A DNA stretch of 64,000 bases from Luteimonas chenhongjianii (GTDB lineage Bacteria > Pseudomonadota > Gammaproteobacteria > Xanthomonadales > Xanthomonadaceae): positions 2,728,001 to 2,792,000 of the forward strand of contig NZ_CP023406.1 in NCBI RefSeq assembly GCF_002327105.1, read 5' to 3'. A program made the translations under genes and the position numbers. Positions 27,912 through 37,040 of the stretch are shown piece after piece (within the stretch, counting starts at the first letter, position 1; the number at the start of each line of letters is the position of its first letter). The notes beneath the pieces were generated by a model. It worked only from the letters and a program-made list of their open reading frames with translations. It searched no databases and had not been told where the DNA came from.

Positions 27912-29168
27912 TCACTGCCCCGCCATCACCCGCAGGATCTGCCCGACCAGATACGCGATCAGCGTGCCCGTCGCGTAGCCCACCGTGCCAAGCAGCACGC
28001 CGACCGGAGCCAGCGTGGGATGGAACGCGGCCGCCACCACAGGCGCCGAGGCCGCGGCACCGACGTTGCCCATCGAGCCGACGCCGATGTAGAACATCGG
28101 CGCCTTGACCAGTCGCGCCGCGCCCCAGATCACCAGCACGTGCACCAGCATCCAGATGGCGCCGATCGCGATCAGCTCCAGGCGATCGAACAGCCGCATG
28201 AAATCCATCTGCATGCCGATGCACGCGATCAGGAAATACAGAAACACGGTACCGATCCGGGCCGCACCCGCGTCCTCGAGCCGGCGCGCGCGCGTGAAGC
28301 TCAGGATCAGGCCGGCCAGCGTCGAGATCAGCACGACCCAGACGAATGACGAATCCAGACTGAAACGCGCCGCCCACTCGAACTGTCCGAACCATGCGGC
28401 GAGCGGATTGGCGATCGCGTGCGCGAGCCCGACGAAACCGAACGCGACGGCGACGATGATCATCAGATCGTTCAAGGTCGGAATGCGGGCGTTCGCCGCT
28501 TCGTACGCGGCGATCCGCGACTTCATCTCGTCGATCGCCGCGGTATCGGCGCCACTGCGTGCATCGAGTTGCGCCGAGCGATTGGCGACGAACAGCAGCG
28601 CCGCCATCAGCAGGCTGGCCATCGCCACGTCGACGACCGCGAACTGGCCGAACAGCGTGGCATCGACCTCGTAGACTTCACGCATCGCGACCATGTTCGC
28701 GCCGCCGCCGATCCAGCTCCCGGCCAGCGCCGCCATGCCTTTCCAGGTATCGCCCGCGACGGCCGGCGGATGCACCCACTCCATGACCTGGAACGACACG
28801 ATCGCGCCGAGCACGATGCCGACGGTGCCGGCAACGAACACGAACAGCAACTTCGGCCCGAGCCTGAGGATGCCCTTGAGATCGATCGACAGCGTCAGCA
28901 GCACCAGGGCGGCCGGCAACAGCACGCGACTGGCGATCGGGTTGTAGAGACTGTTGTTCTCTCCGTCGATCAGGCCGACGGTGTTGTAGAACGCAGGAAC
29001 GAAGTAGCACAACAGCAGCGCCGGCACCCAGGCGAAGAATTTCTTCCAGAACGGCGTCGGGCCACTGGCGAGCCAGAAGATCAGGCCCAGGGTCGCGGCG
29101 ATCAGGCCGAAGAGCACGATGTCGCTGGTGATCAGCGCGGTGGACGGTGTGACGGTTTCGATCGCCAT
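27912..29168 (-). CDS. DUF819 family membrane protein
   Basis: A 418-residue polytopic protein of the DUF819 (YjcL-like) family. Diagnostic parts are FVPAFYNTVGLIDGENNSLYNPIASRVLLPAALVLLTLSIDLKGI, SWIGGGANMVAMREVY and, near the end, PMFYIGVGSMGNVGAAASAPVVAAAFHPTLAPVGVLLG. About eleven helices are visible. The substrate is unknown. It lies 75 bases downstream of an S9 peptidase gene on the same strand, but a strong hairpin separates them. Confidence 0.88.
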   Translation of the reverse strand: MAIETVTPSTALITSDIVLFGLIAATLGLIFWLASGPTPFWKKFFAWVPALLLCYFVPAFYNTVGLIDGENNSLYNPIASRVLLPAALVLLTLSIDLKGILRLGPKLLFVFVAGTVGIVLGAIVSFQVMEWVHPPAVAGDTWKGMAALAGSWIGGGANMVAMREVYEVDATLFGQFAVVDVAMASLLMAALLFVANRSAQLDARSGADTAAIDEMKSRIAAYEAANARIPTLNDLMIIVAVAFGFVGLAHAIANPLAAWFGQFEWAARFSLDSSFVWVVLISTLAGLILSFTRARRLEDAGAARIGTVFLYFLIACIGMQMDFMRLFDRLELIAIGAIWMLVHVLVIWGAARLVKAPMFYIGVGSMGNVGAAASAPVVAAAFHPTLAPVGVLLGTVGYATGTLIAYLVGQILRVMAGQ

Positions 29169-29203
29169 TCGGCGGTACTCCCTTGTTTCAGTGACGCACG
29201 CAA

Positions 29204-29233
29204 GCGAACGGCCGGCTCGCGCCGGCCGTTCGC
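29204..29233 (-). terminator. Strong hairpin between S9 peptidase and DUF819 genes
   Basis: A perfect 13-bp stem (GCGAACGGCCGGC with its complement) and TCGC loop lies 11 bases past the S9 peptidase stop on the minus strand. The following T-tract is poor (CTTGCGTG). Confidence 0.6.
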
Positions 29234-29243
29234 CCCGGACCGG

Positions 29244-31337
29244 TTACTCGCCGATGTGCTGCTTGAGCCACGCGTTGACCGTGTCGTGCCACAGCACGCT
29301 GTTGTGCGGCTGCAGGACCCAGTGATTCTCGTCGGGGAAGTACAGCAGCTTCGATTCGATGCCCTTGCGCTGCAGCGCGGTGAACGTCGAAAGGCCCTGA
29401 TCGACCGGAACGCGGTAGTCCTTCTCGCCCTGGACGACCAGCATCGGCACCTTCCACTTGGCCACGTGGTTGACCGGGTTCCAGCGCTCGTAGTTCTTCG
29501 GCTGGTCGAACGGCGTGCCCTTGTTCTCCCACTCGGTGAACCACAGCTCCTCGGTCACGTAACCCATCGACCGCGTGTCGAACACGCCGTCGTGATTGAC
29601 CAGGCATTTGAACGGGGCGTTGCCGCGACGGTCGAACCAGTTGCCGGCGATCCAGTTGATCATGTAGCCGCCATAGCTGGCGCCGAGCGCACAGGCGCGA
29701 TCGCCGTCGAGGAACGGGTATTTCTGCTGTGCCGCCGCCCAGCCCTTCTGCAGGTCCTCGAGCGGTTTGCCACCCCAGTCGCCGCTGATCGCATCGGTGA
29801 ACGCCTGGCCGTAGCCGGTGGACCCGTGGAAATCGATCATCACCACCGCGTAGCCCTGGCCGGCATAGGTCTGCGGATTCCAGCGGTAGCTCCAGCCATT
29901 GCCGAAGCTGCCCTGCGGGCCGCCGTGGATCAGGAACGCGACCGGATAGGTCTGGCCTTCCTGGTAGTTCCACGGCTTGACCACATAACCGTGCACGGTG
30001 TCGTTGCCGGCGCCCTTGAACGAGAACTGCTCGAAGTCGCCGAATGCGACATCGGGCAGCCGCTCGGCCGCGGTCGGGGTGATCTGGCGCAGGTTCGCGC
30101 CCTCACCGAGCGACTGCAGCGAGCCGGTGTAGATGACGTCGCCGCTGCGGATCGAATTGCGCGCCAGCGCGACCGTGTCGCCGGCGACCGCGAACGAGGA
30201 CACCGAGCCGTCGGCGACGAGCTTCGTGACGTCGCCAGTGGCGACATCGACGCGGAACAGCGGGTATTCGCCGGTGTCCTGGGCGGCTACGTACAGCGCG
30301 CTGCCGTCGGCGGACGGCTGGAGGCTGCTCGGCGAGCGGTCCCAGCGCGGTGCGATCTCGCGCGTCTGACCGCTGGCGACATCCATCGCCATCAGCGCGT
30401 AGCGGTCGGCTTCGAAACCGGGGCGCTTCATCGCTCGATAGAACAGGGTGCTGCCGTCGGGGCTGAACACCGGGCCGGCGTCCCAAGCCGGGTTGGAAGC
30501 GGTCAGATTCACCGGCGCAGCGCCGCCGAGCGCATCGATACGGTAGAGATCGAAGTTCGTCGACCATGGCGCCTCGCGGCCGGCGACCTTGACGCTGGCC
30601 ACGAGGGAGCGCCCGTCGGGCGCCCAGGTGTAGTCGTCCGCGCCGCCGAACGGCTTGGACGGGATATCCCCCTCGAGCGCATGTCCGAGCGCACGCACGG
30701 TCGTGACCGGGCGGGCGCGCGCCGCCGGCAGGTCGGCGACGAACAGGCGGCTGGTGGTCCCGTCCTTCCAGGTATCCCAGTGGCGGACGAACAGCTGGTC
30801 GTAGACCACGCCGCTGGCCTTGGCGTCCTTGCGCTCGGCGAGCTTGCGCTTCGTGCAGCCGAGGTCCGCGCCGCACTCGCCGAAAGTATCGGCACTGAAG
30901 GCAACGCGGGCGCCGTCAGGCGAGATCTGGAAGCTGCCGATATCCACCGGCACATCGGTGAGCTGCCGCGGCGCGCCGCCGGAGATCGGCATCGCGTAGA
31001 GCTGCGAGCTGCCGTTCTTGCCGCTGAGGAAGTAGACCGTCTGTCCGTCCGATGAGAGCGCCGGCGAGTTCACGCTCCAGCCTGCGGGCGTCAGCCGCTT
31101 CGGCGGCGCCATGTCGCGCGACACCAGGTTGCGCGTGTACAGCGCGGTTTCCGCCTTGCCCGATTCGAAGTCCAGGCTGCGCTCGGCGAAGACCAGGATG
31201 CGGCCGTCTCCGGTCAGCAGCGGCGCGGACACGCGGTCGAGCTTGACCAGATCGCGGACATCGAGCCCCCGCTCCTGGGCGACGACCGGCAACGCGGCAA
31301 GCAGGCACAACGGCAACAGCGCGAGGCGCAGGGACAT
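29244..31337 (-). CDS. S9 family serine peptidase (acylaminoacyl/dipeptidyl peptidase type), exported
   Basis: The 697-residue protein starts with a signal peptide (MSLRLALLPLCLLAALPVVAQ). WD40-like propeller repeats fill the first two-thirds (ISPDGARVAFSAD, WAPDGRSLVASV, FSPDGSTLFYRA). The C-terminal catalytic alpha/beta hydrolase has FLIHGGPQGSFG, the nucleophile serine in GASYGGYM, an acid in VVQGEKDYRVP and the histidine in PDENHWVL. It should release short peptides from oligopeptides in the periplasm. A second S9 enzyme and a POT peptide importer lie just upstream. Confidence 0.93.
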   Translation of the reverse strand: MSLRLALLPLCLLAALPVVAQERGLDVRDLVKLDRVSAPLLTGDGRILVFAERSLDFESGKAETALYTRNLVSRDMAPPKRLTPAGWSVNSPALSSDGQTVYFLSGKNGSSQLYAMPISGGAPRQLTDVPVDIGSFQISPDGARVAFSADTFGECGADLGCTKRKLAERKDAKASGVVYDQLFVRHWDTWKDGTTSRLFVADLPAARARPVTTVRALGHALEGDIPSKPFGGADDYTWAPDGRSLVASVKVAGREAPWSTNFDLYRIDALGGAAPVNLTASNPAWDAGPVFSPDGSTLFYRAMKRPGFEADRYALMAMDVASGQTREIAPRWDRSPSSLQPSADGSALYVAAQDTGEYPLFRVDVATGDVTKLVADGSVSSFAVAGDTVALARNSIRSGDVIYTGSLQSLGEGANLRQITPTAAERLPDVAFGDFEQFSFKGAGNDTVHGYVVKPWNYQEGQTYPVAFLIHGGPQGSFGNGWSYRWNPQTYAGQGYAVVMIDFHGSTGYGQAFTDAISGDWGGKPLEDLQKGWAAAQQKYPFLDGDRACALGASYGGYMINWIAGNWFDRRGNAPFKCLVNHDGVFDTRSMGYVTEELWFTEWENKGTPFDQPKNYERWNPVNHVAKWKVPMLVVQGEKDYRVPVDQGLSTFTALQRKGIESKLLYFPDENHWVLQPHNSVLWHDTVNAWLKQHIGE

Positions 31338-31410
31338 AGCGGAGGCTCCGGACAAAGAGCCCGAATGGTAGGCCGGCGCCGCGATGCTGGCAAAGCGGCG
31401 CCGGCCCGGA

Positions 31411-33381
31411 TCACCCGCCGGCGCGCTCGCCGCCCAGGTGCGTGGCGAGGAAGTCGAGCAGCTTGGTGTAGTGGGCGCGGCGGTTTTCGGGCTTGTAGAA
31501 GCCATGGCCCTCGTTGGCGACGTACAGGGTTTCCACCGGCACGTTCGCCGCCCGCAGCGCGCGTTCCATGCTGCGCGTGTGCGCCACCGGCGCCACCTCG
31601 TCCTTGCCGCCGGCCACCAGCAGTACCGGCACGCGGATGTCGGCCGCGCGCTTGGTCGGCGAGATGGCCGACAGCGCCTGGGCATCATTGCCGACCCACT
31701 CGTCGAACCAGGTCCGCAACCACGCACCGCCGCGACGGTCGTCATTGCGCATCATCGGCAGGTCGTAGACCCCGACATAACCGGCCGCGCAGCGGTAGAG
31801 CTCCGGTTCGCGGGCAGCGCCCATCATCGCCGCGTAGGCACCGTAGCTGCCCCCGTAGATGCAGATGCGGTCGGCACTGGCGTGGCCCTGTTCGATCGCC
31901 CAGCGCGTGGCATCGGTCAGATCGTCCTGCATCTTCCCGCCCCACTCGCGCGCGCCGGCCAGCTGGAAACTGCGCCCGTAACCGCCCGACCCCCGGTAGT
32001 TGACCTGCAGCACGGCGTAGCCGGCCTGCGCGAGGATCTGGATCTCCGGGTCGAACGCCCATTCGTCCTTGATGCCGAACGGTCCGCCGTGCGGCAGCAC
32101 GACGAGCGGCAGGGCCTGGCCCGCGGGCGCGCCGGCAGGACGGGTCAGATAGCCGTGCACCGTCGCGCCGTCGCGCGCCCGGATCGCCACCGACGCCATC
32201 TCCGCCATGCGTACAGGATCGATGGCCGCGCGACGGGCGACCACGAAATCGGCCTTCTTCGTGCTCGAATCGTAGGTGAAGAAGCTGCCCGGATCCCGGT
32301 CGCTGGTCGTCAGCAGCAGCTTGGTCCGGGCATCGCGCGTGGAGGACGCCACGACGATCCGATCCCCGGGAAATGCCTCCTCGAACATGCGGAACAGGCG
32401 CGCGTCGTCGGCGTCCGGCTCGAAGAACGCCATCCGCGGCCTGGCGCCCGGATAGCGCACGCCGATCGCCACCTCGGTGCCCGGCCGATAGATGATCTCG
32501 GGGTCGACCACGGCGTCGCGCAACAGCTCCCGGCGCCCGCGCGTGGCGATATCCATGGCGACGATCGCATCGGGCCCGCTGGGCTGGGTGACCTGCAGAT
32601 ACGCCACGCTGCCGTCGCTCGAGAACCCGATCGGCGTCTCCACACGGCCCGTGGTGCCCTGGTGATTCACGAGCTCCCAGTCGGCGCCGCGGCCTGCGCG
32701 GTAATAGAGCTGGCTGAGGTTGTCGCTCTTGGCGCCGACCGCGAAGCGGACCTCGCCCTCGTGGTCGGTGACGAACTGCGCACGTGTCACCGGCACGGTC
32801 GCGACGGTATGGCGGCGGCCGGTATAGACGTCCATCCGGTCGACGCGGGTGTAGGGATCACCGGCGAACGGCGAGATGCCGACCAGCACGTTGCGCGGAT
32901 CGCCTGCCAGCATGTCGATGGGCCAGGCGAAGACCCGCTCTTCCTTCGGGCCGCTGCGGATATTGCTGCCGGTCCCGGCATTCTGGACCCGGTAGCCGAC
33001 CAGCAGCTGTGCCCGTCCGCCGTCGGCGTTCATCGCGTACAGCTCGCCGGTGGCGATGGGATAGTCGCGCGAGCCCAGGCGTTCGGCCAGACCGAACAGC
33101 AGGCGGTCGTCCTTCGCCCACCAGAAGTCGGCGATATGCGTGTCGGACGGCAGCTGGAAGCTGCCCACGACGCTGCGGTCGATCCGGTTGAGGATGGCGA
33201 TGGCCGAACGGTCGCCTGCAGGCAACGTCGCCGCCAGGAAGCGGCCGTCCGGCGAGATCTTCAGATCACGGATGCCCTCATCCTGGATGAAGGGCGCAAG
33301 ATCGACCTGCGCCTGCACGCTCGCGCCGAACATGCACGACAGCGCCATGCACCCCCACAACAACCCCTTGCGACCGATCAT
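31411..33381 (-). CDS. Second S9 family prolyl-oligopeptidase-type peptidase, exported
   Basis: The 656-residue protein has a signal peptide (GLLWGCMALSCMFGASVQAQ). A diverged propeller holds KISPDGRFLAATLPAGD, and the S9 catalytic domain holds VVLPHGGPFGIKDEW, the nucleophile serine in YGGSYGAYAAM, LLVAGGKDEVAP and a histidine in NEGHGFYKPENR. It is a distant paralogue of the next gene (29244-31337). The chosen ATG has an AGGGGAGCAGGA ribosome site; the frame is open 84 codons further. It is divergent from the POT transporter across 160 bases. Confidence 0.92.
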   Translation of the reverse strand: MIGRKGLLWGCMALSCMFGASVQAQVDLAPFIQDEGIRDLKISPDGRFLAATLPAGDRSAIAILNRIDRSVVGSFQLPSDTHIADFWWAKDDRLLFGLAERLGSRDYPIATGELYAMNADGGRAQLLVGYRVQNAGTGSNIRSGPKEERVFAWPIDMLAGDPRNVLVGISPFAGDPYTRVDRMDVYTGRRHTVATVPVTRAQFVTDHEGEVRFAVGAKSDNLSQLYYRAGRGADWELVNHQGTTGRVETPIGFSSDGSVAYLQVTQPSGPDAIVAMDIATRGRRELLRDAVVDPEIIYRPGTEVAIGVRYPGARPRMAFFEPDADDARLFRMFEEAFPGDRIVVASSTRDARTKLLLTTSDRDPGSFFTYDSSTKKADFVVARRAAIDPVRMAEMASVAIRARDGATVHGYLTRPAGAPAGQALPLVVLPHGGPFGIKDEWAFDPEIQILAQAGYAVLQVNYRGSGGYGRSFQLAGAREWGGKMQDDLTDATRWAIEQGHASADRICIYGGSYGAYAAMMGAAREPELYRCAAGYVGVYDLPMMRNDDRRGGAWLRTWFDEWVGNDAQALSAISPTKRAADIRVPVLLVAGGKDEVAPVAHTRSMERALRAANVPVETLYVANEGHGFYKPENRRAHYTKLLDFLATHLGGERAGG

Positions 33382-33541
33382 TCCTGCTCCCCTTGGACAT
33401 CCATGATTGGCGGTCTGCGCACCGGACCGGCGCCCCCTACAGCCGCGTGACGGAGCGTAGTCGCGAACTTCCGCCGACCGCAAGCGGATCGCACGCCGGC
33501 CGCCATCCGCAGGCATATACTCGCGACTTCTCACGCCCCGG

Positions 33542-35278
33542 ATGACGGCATTGCGCGCTGTTTCCGCTTCCTCCGCCCCGTCGCGCGCGGACTTCCTGGG
33601 CCACCCCAAAGGCGTCTTCGTCTGCTTCTTCACCGAGATGTGGGAGCGCTTCTCGTTCTACGGGATGAAGGCGCTGCTGCTGCTCTACATCCTCAAGTAC
33701 CACCTGTTCGGCGACGACGCCGGCTTCGATCTGCTCGGCGCCTACGGCGGGCTGGTCTACGCGGTTCCGGTGATCGGCGGGCTGCTGGCCGACCGGTATC
33801 TGGGCATGCGCAAGGCCGTGGTGCTCGGGGGCGTGCTGCTGGTGCTCGGGCACATGGGCATGGCCTTCGAGGGTGAGCAGGCGCGCATCGTCGACGGCGT
33901 CCTCGTCCGCGACGAGACCGCGCTGCAGGTGTTCTATCTGTCGCTGGCCCTGATCATCATGGGCGTCGGGTTCCTGAAGCCCAACATCTCGACGATCGTC
34001 GGCAGGCTCTACGCGCCCGACGATCCGCGTCGCGATTCGGGATTCACGCTGTTCTACGCCGGCATCAACGTCGGCGCCCTGTTCGCGAGCCTGGTCTGCG
34101 CGTTCCTCGGCGAGACCTATGGCTGGAAATACGGCTTCGGCGCGGCCGGTATCGGCATGATCGCCGGCCTGGTCGTCTTCATCTGGGGCCAGAAGTATCT
34201 CTACGGCCTGGCCGAACCGAATGATCCGGCGAAGCTGCGCCAACGCGTCGGTCCGCTCTCGCGCGAGTGGTGGATCTATCTCGGCAGTGTCGCCGGCGCA
34301 CTGCTGGTCTGGCAGCTGATCCAGCGCACCTGGACCGTGCACGGGGCGATGCATCTGATCGCCGTCTCGCTCGCGGTGTGGTTCGTCTGGTTCCTGGCGC
34401 GCCACTGCACGAAGGTCGAGCGACAGCAGATGCTGGCGCTGGTGCTGCTGATCGGCGGCGTGCTGATCTTCTTCACCCTGTACGAGCAGACCTACGGGTC
34501 CTGGATCACGTTCACCGACCGCATGCTGACCAAGGATCTGTTCGGGCTGACGCCGGGGGATTACCGGCCCGGCATTCCCTGGGCGATCTTCGCACTCGCC
34601 AGCAGCCCGTTCCTGATGGTGACCGCGCTGCGCGCCAGCGACCGCGGCAAGGGCGGACTGGCGAGAATGGCCGTCATCGCCATGGTGGCCGCGCTGGCGA
34701 TCGCCCTGGTCCACGATGTCGTCCTGGTGCCGCAGACCGCGGGCTCGCTGACCTTCCTCGGCGCGTTCTTCATCGTCGTGCTGGCGCCGGTGTTCTCGTG
34801 GCTGTGGCCGTGGCTCGACCGCCGCGGGCTCAATCCGAGCAAGCCGGCGAAAATGGCGATCGGCCTGGTGTTCGCGGGTCTCGCGTTCGTGCCGCTGATG
34901 CTGGCCGCGCAATCGGCGGGCAGCGGCGTGCCCGCCAGCGTGTGGTGGCTGGTACTGGCGTATTTCCTGCTGGAACTGGGTGAAATGTGCCTGTCGCCGA
35001 TCGGCCTGTCGGCGGTGACCCAGCTGTCGGTCGCGCGCGTGGTCGGCCTGATGATGGGGGCGTTCTGGCTGGCGACCGCATATTCGGAAGTGCTGGCGGC
35101 CCAGTTCGGCAAACTGACCTCGGTGGAGATGCCGGAAGGCGCGACCTTCGACATGGCCGCCGCAGCCACGCGCTATGCCGATATGTTCCAGCTGATGCTG
35201 TGGATCGGGGTCGGCTCGGGCATCGCCTACTTCGTGCTGACGCCGCTGGCGCGGCGCTGGATGCACGGGGTGCGCTGA
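33542..35278 (+). CDS. POT-family proton-dependent oligopeptide transporter
   Basis: A 578-residue major-facilitator protein with about 14 helices. The POT signature is at the N-terminus (FFTEMWERFSFYGMKALLLLYI, the ExxERFxYY-type motif), followed by GLLADRYLGMRKAVVLGG and GVGFLKPNISTIVGRLY, the second POT block. It imports di- and tripeptides. The neighbouring S9 peptidases could supply them, so 29-35 kb may be a peptide-scavenging module. TATACT at 33516-33521 could be its -10 box, though no good -35 is visible. Confidence 0.93.
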   Translation: MTALRAVSASSAPSRADFLGHPKGVFVCFFTEMWERFSFYGMKALLLLYILKYHLFGDDAGFDLLGAYGGLVYAVPVIGGLLADRYLGMRKAVVLGGVLLVLGHMGMAFEGEQARIVDGVLVRDETALQVFYLSLALIIMGVGFLKPNISTIVGRLYAPDDPRRDSGFTLFYAGINVGALFASLVCAFLGETYGWKYGFGAAGIGMIAGLVVFIWGQKYLYGLAEPNDPAKLRQRVGPLSREWWIYLGSVAGALLVWQLIQRTWTVHGAMHLIAVSLAVWFVWFLARHCTKVERQQMLALVLLIGGVLIFFTLYEQTYGSWITFTDRMLTKDLFGLTPGDYRPGIPWAIFALASSPFLMVTALRASDRGKGGLARMAVIAMVAALAIALVHDVVLVPQTAGSLTFLGAFFIVVLAPVFSWLWPWLDRRGLNPSKPAKMAIGLVFAGLAFVPLMLAAQSAGSGVPASVWWLVLAYFLLELGEMCLSPIGLSAVTQLSVARVVGLMMGAFWLATAYSEVLAAQFGKLTSVEMPEGATFDMAAAATRYADMFQLMLWIGVGSGIAYFVLTPLARRWMHGVR

Positions 35279-35325
35279 ATCGCACCCGCCGCGCCGTTGC
35301 GGAACGTCGATCCCCGAAACGCGAA

Positions 35326-35345
35326 ACCCCCGATCGCTCGGGGGT
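35326..35345 (+). terminator. Hairpin after the POT transporter gene
   Basis: An 8-bp stem ACCCCCGA / TCGGGGGT with TCGC loop lies 47 bases past the stop. On the minus strand it is followed by TTTCGCGTTT, so it could also end minus-strand transcription arriving from the XRE gene. Confidence 0.6.
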
Positions 35346-35519
35346 CTGCGGGTGCACGGTGACGGCCGCCAGATCAAAAGGGTTGTGCACACACGACACG
35401 CTGCGATAGCACAACACAAAAACTTCAAGCCTCTGTTTTATATCGCTCTATTGGGTGGTCGGCGATTCTTATTTCAACCCGAATTGGCGAAATCGGAGAT
35501 CAAAATTCGGCTAGCTCCG

Positions 35520-35789
35520 TTAGTCGGTTGGGGACTGTCCTCTCTGATGCGTCGGCACCGCGACAATCCTGATCAGCGCTGACGGACAAGCCCCTAGGGC
35601 GACCGCTAGCTCCACGAACTCAATGATGTCCAGTCGGCGGGCTCCGGCTTCTATTGCTGAGAGCCGCTGTTGTGGCCAACCAAGCAACCGAGCCAACTCG
35701 GTTTGAGACTTGCCGGATTCCTCTCGCAACGTTCGGAGGCGGCCGACGAGCTCCCGATACTCCGGGCGGTCGATCGTCTTTTTGCTCAT
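35520..35789 (-). CDS. XRE-type helix-turn-helix regulator
   Basis: The 89-residue protein has an XRE HTH at about residues 15-70: LRTLREESGKSQTELARLLGWPQQRLSAIEAGARRLDIIEFVELAVALG. The ATG at 35789 gives a compact protein; the frame extends 30 codons further without sense. It sits at the left edge of the accessory island in DNA with lower GC than the surroundings (35350-35520 is AT-rich and empty). Its target is unknown; it may be a remnant of a toxin-antitoxin or phage unit. Confidence 0.75.
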   Translation of the reverse strand: MSKKTIDRPEYRELVGRLRTLREESGKSQTELARLLGWPQQRLSAIEAGARRLDIIEFVELAVALGACPSALIRIVAVPTHQRGQSPTD

Positions 35790-35896
35790 AGCCGCGTTCG
35801 GTGAGGGCCCCGACCACAACCTATGGCACGACGTCCCCCCGCAATTGAGTAGCAGGTTGCGTTGGAGCCCAATCCCCAACGAGAAGGAGATTGGAC

Positions 35897-36160
35897 GTGA
35901 AGAAGCGTTTCAGCGAAGAACAGATCATCGGCTTCCTGCGTGAGGCCGAGGCCGGGATGCCGGTCAAGGAGCTGTGCCGCAGGCACGGCTTCAGCGAGGC
36001 GTCGTACTACCTGTGGCGCAGCAAGTTCGGCGGCATGAACGTGTCCGAGGCCAAGCGGCTGAAGGAACTGGAGACCGAGAACGCCCGGTTGAAGAAGTTG
36101 CTGGCTGAGCAGGTCCTCGAGAACGAAGTGATCAAGGACGTGCTGCGAAAAAAATGGTGA
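35897..36160 (+). CDS. IS3-family transposase OrfA
   Basis: An 87-residue DNA-binding subunit from the GTG at 35897. It has an HTH (KRFSEEQIIGFLREAEAG, then PVKELCRRHGFSEASYYLWRSKFG) and a leucine-zipper-like coiled coil (RLKELETENARLKKLLAEQVLENEVIKDVL). It is intact and of normal length. OrfA ends just past a run of seven A, where OrfAB fusion normally arises by a -1 frameshift. Confidence 0.88.
   Translation: MKKRFSEEQIIGFLREAEAGMPVKELCRRHGFSEASYYLWRSKFGGMNVSEAKRLKELETENARLKKLLAEQVLENEVIKDVLRKKW
36148..36154 (+). promoter_or_regulatory. Probable -1 frameshift site of the IS (A7 run)
   Basis: Seven consecutive A residues precede TGG at the OrfA/OrfB overlap. A-rich slippery heptamers of this kind drive the -1 frameshift that makes OrfAB in IS3 elements. 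OrfB also has its own ATG at 36154. Confidence 0.6.
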
Positions 36161-37016
36161 GCGCACCGGCCCGTCGCGAGCAGGTGCGCAACATGGCAGG
36201 CAAAGGATTGAGCGAACGACACGCCCTGCGCGTGGTGGGCATGAGTGCCAGTGCGTTTCGCTACACGCCTCGCCCGGACCGCAATGTCGAACTGCGGGCG
36301 CAGATACAGGGCTTGGCGTATCGGCACAAGCGCTACGGCGTGGGAATGATTTACCTCAAGCTGCGGCAAGGCGGCCACATCGTGAACCACAAGCGCGTGG
36401 AGCGGCTGCATCAGCAGGCGAAGCTGCAGGTGCGGCGTCGCAAGCGCAAGAAGGTGCCGATGGGCGAGCGGCAACCGCTCATCCGTCCGGTCGCAGCCAA
36501 CGAAGTGTGGTCGATGGACTTCATCTACGATCGTACGGCCGATGGTCGCGTCATCAAGTGCCTGGTGATCGTGGACGATGCGAGCCACGAGGCCGTGGCT
36601 ATCGATGTCGAGCGTGCGATCTCGGGCCATGGCGTCAGTCGTGTGTTGGATCGTCTGGCGCTCAGCCGAGGCCTGCCAAAGCTGATTCGGACCGACAACG
36701 GGAAGGAATTTTGCGGCAAGGCGATGTTGAGCTGGGCACACGAACGTGGTGTCGCGTTACGCCTGATCCAACCAGGAAAACCCAATCAGCACGCTTACGT
36801 CGAGTCCCTCAACGGACGCCTGCGTGATGAGTGCCTCAACGAGCACTGGTTTCCGACATTGCTGCACGCCCGCACCGAGATCGAGCGCTGGCGCAGGGAG
36901 TAAAACGAGGACAGACCCAAGAAAAGCATCGGCGGGCTGACGCCCGCCGCCTACGCAAAACAGCTAGCGGCGAAGCCGCTACGATGAGCTCGGACTCCAA
37001 ACAGACCCGCTACTGA
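36154..37016 (+). pseudogene. IS3-family transposase OrfB, stopped early and frameshifted
   Basis: The DDE integrase-type catalytic subunit is readable for 249 residues. The triad is present: Asp in VWSMDFIYDRT, Asp in LIRTDNGKEF and Glu in HAYVESLNGRLRDE. A TAA at 36901-36903 stands where related transposases have Tyr in the WRREYNE motif. Reading past it gives NEDRPKKSIGGLTPAAYAKQLAAKP, then one base is missing near 36980, and the natural end MSSDSKQTRY follows in another frame. Two lesions make true decay more likely here than a single sequencing slip. Confidence 0.85.
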
Positions 37017-37040
37017 AAGCGGGGGGACGTCGGCCTGAGA

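Larger units (their letters stand above)
35829..37032 (+). mobile_element. IS3-family insertion sequence, degraded
   Basis: The element of about 1.2 kb has two overlapping transposase frames. Its terminal inverted repeats share CGACGTCCCCCCGC and then, after a short mismatch, GAGTAGC versus CAGTAGC. The outer limits are set by the end of the matching bases and may be a few bases off. No clear target-site duplication is visible: GGCA on the left against GCCT on the right. OrfB is broken, so the element is probably immobile unless helped in trans. Confidence 0.8.

Noticed and set aside
28419..31055. Plus-strand open frame of 878 codons
   Set aside because: It is the complement of the DUF819 and S9 peptidase genes, which have clear family motifs.
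33437..35428. Minus-strand open frame of 663 codons rich in His/Gln/Asp
   Set aside because: Antisense of the POT transporter; the composition is a codon-complement artefact.
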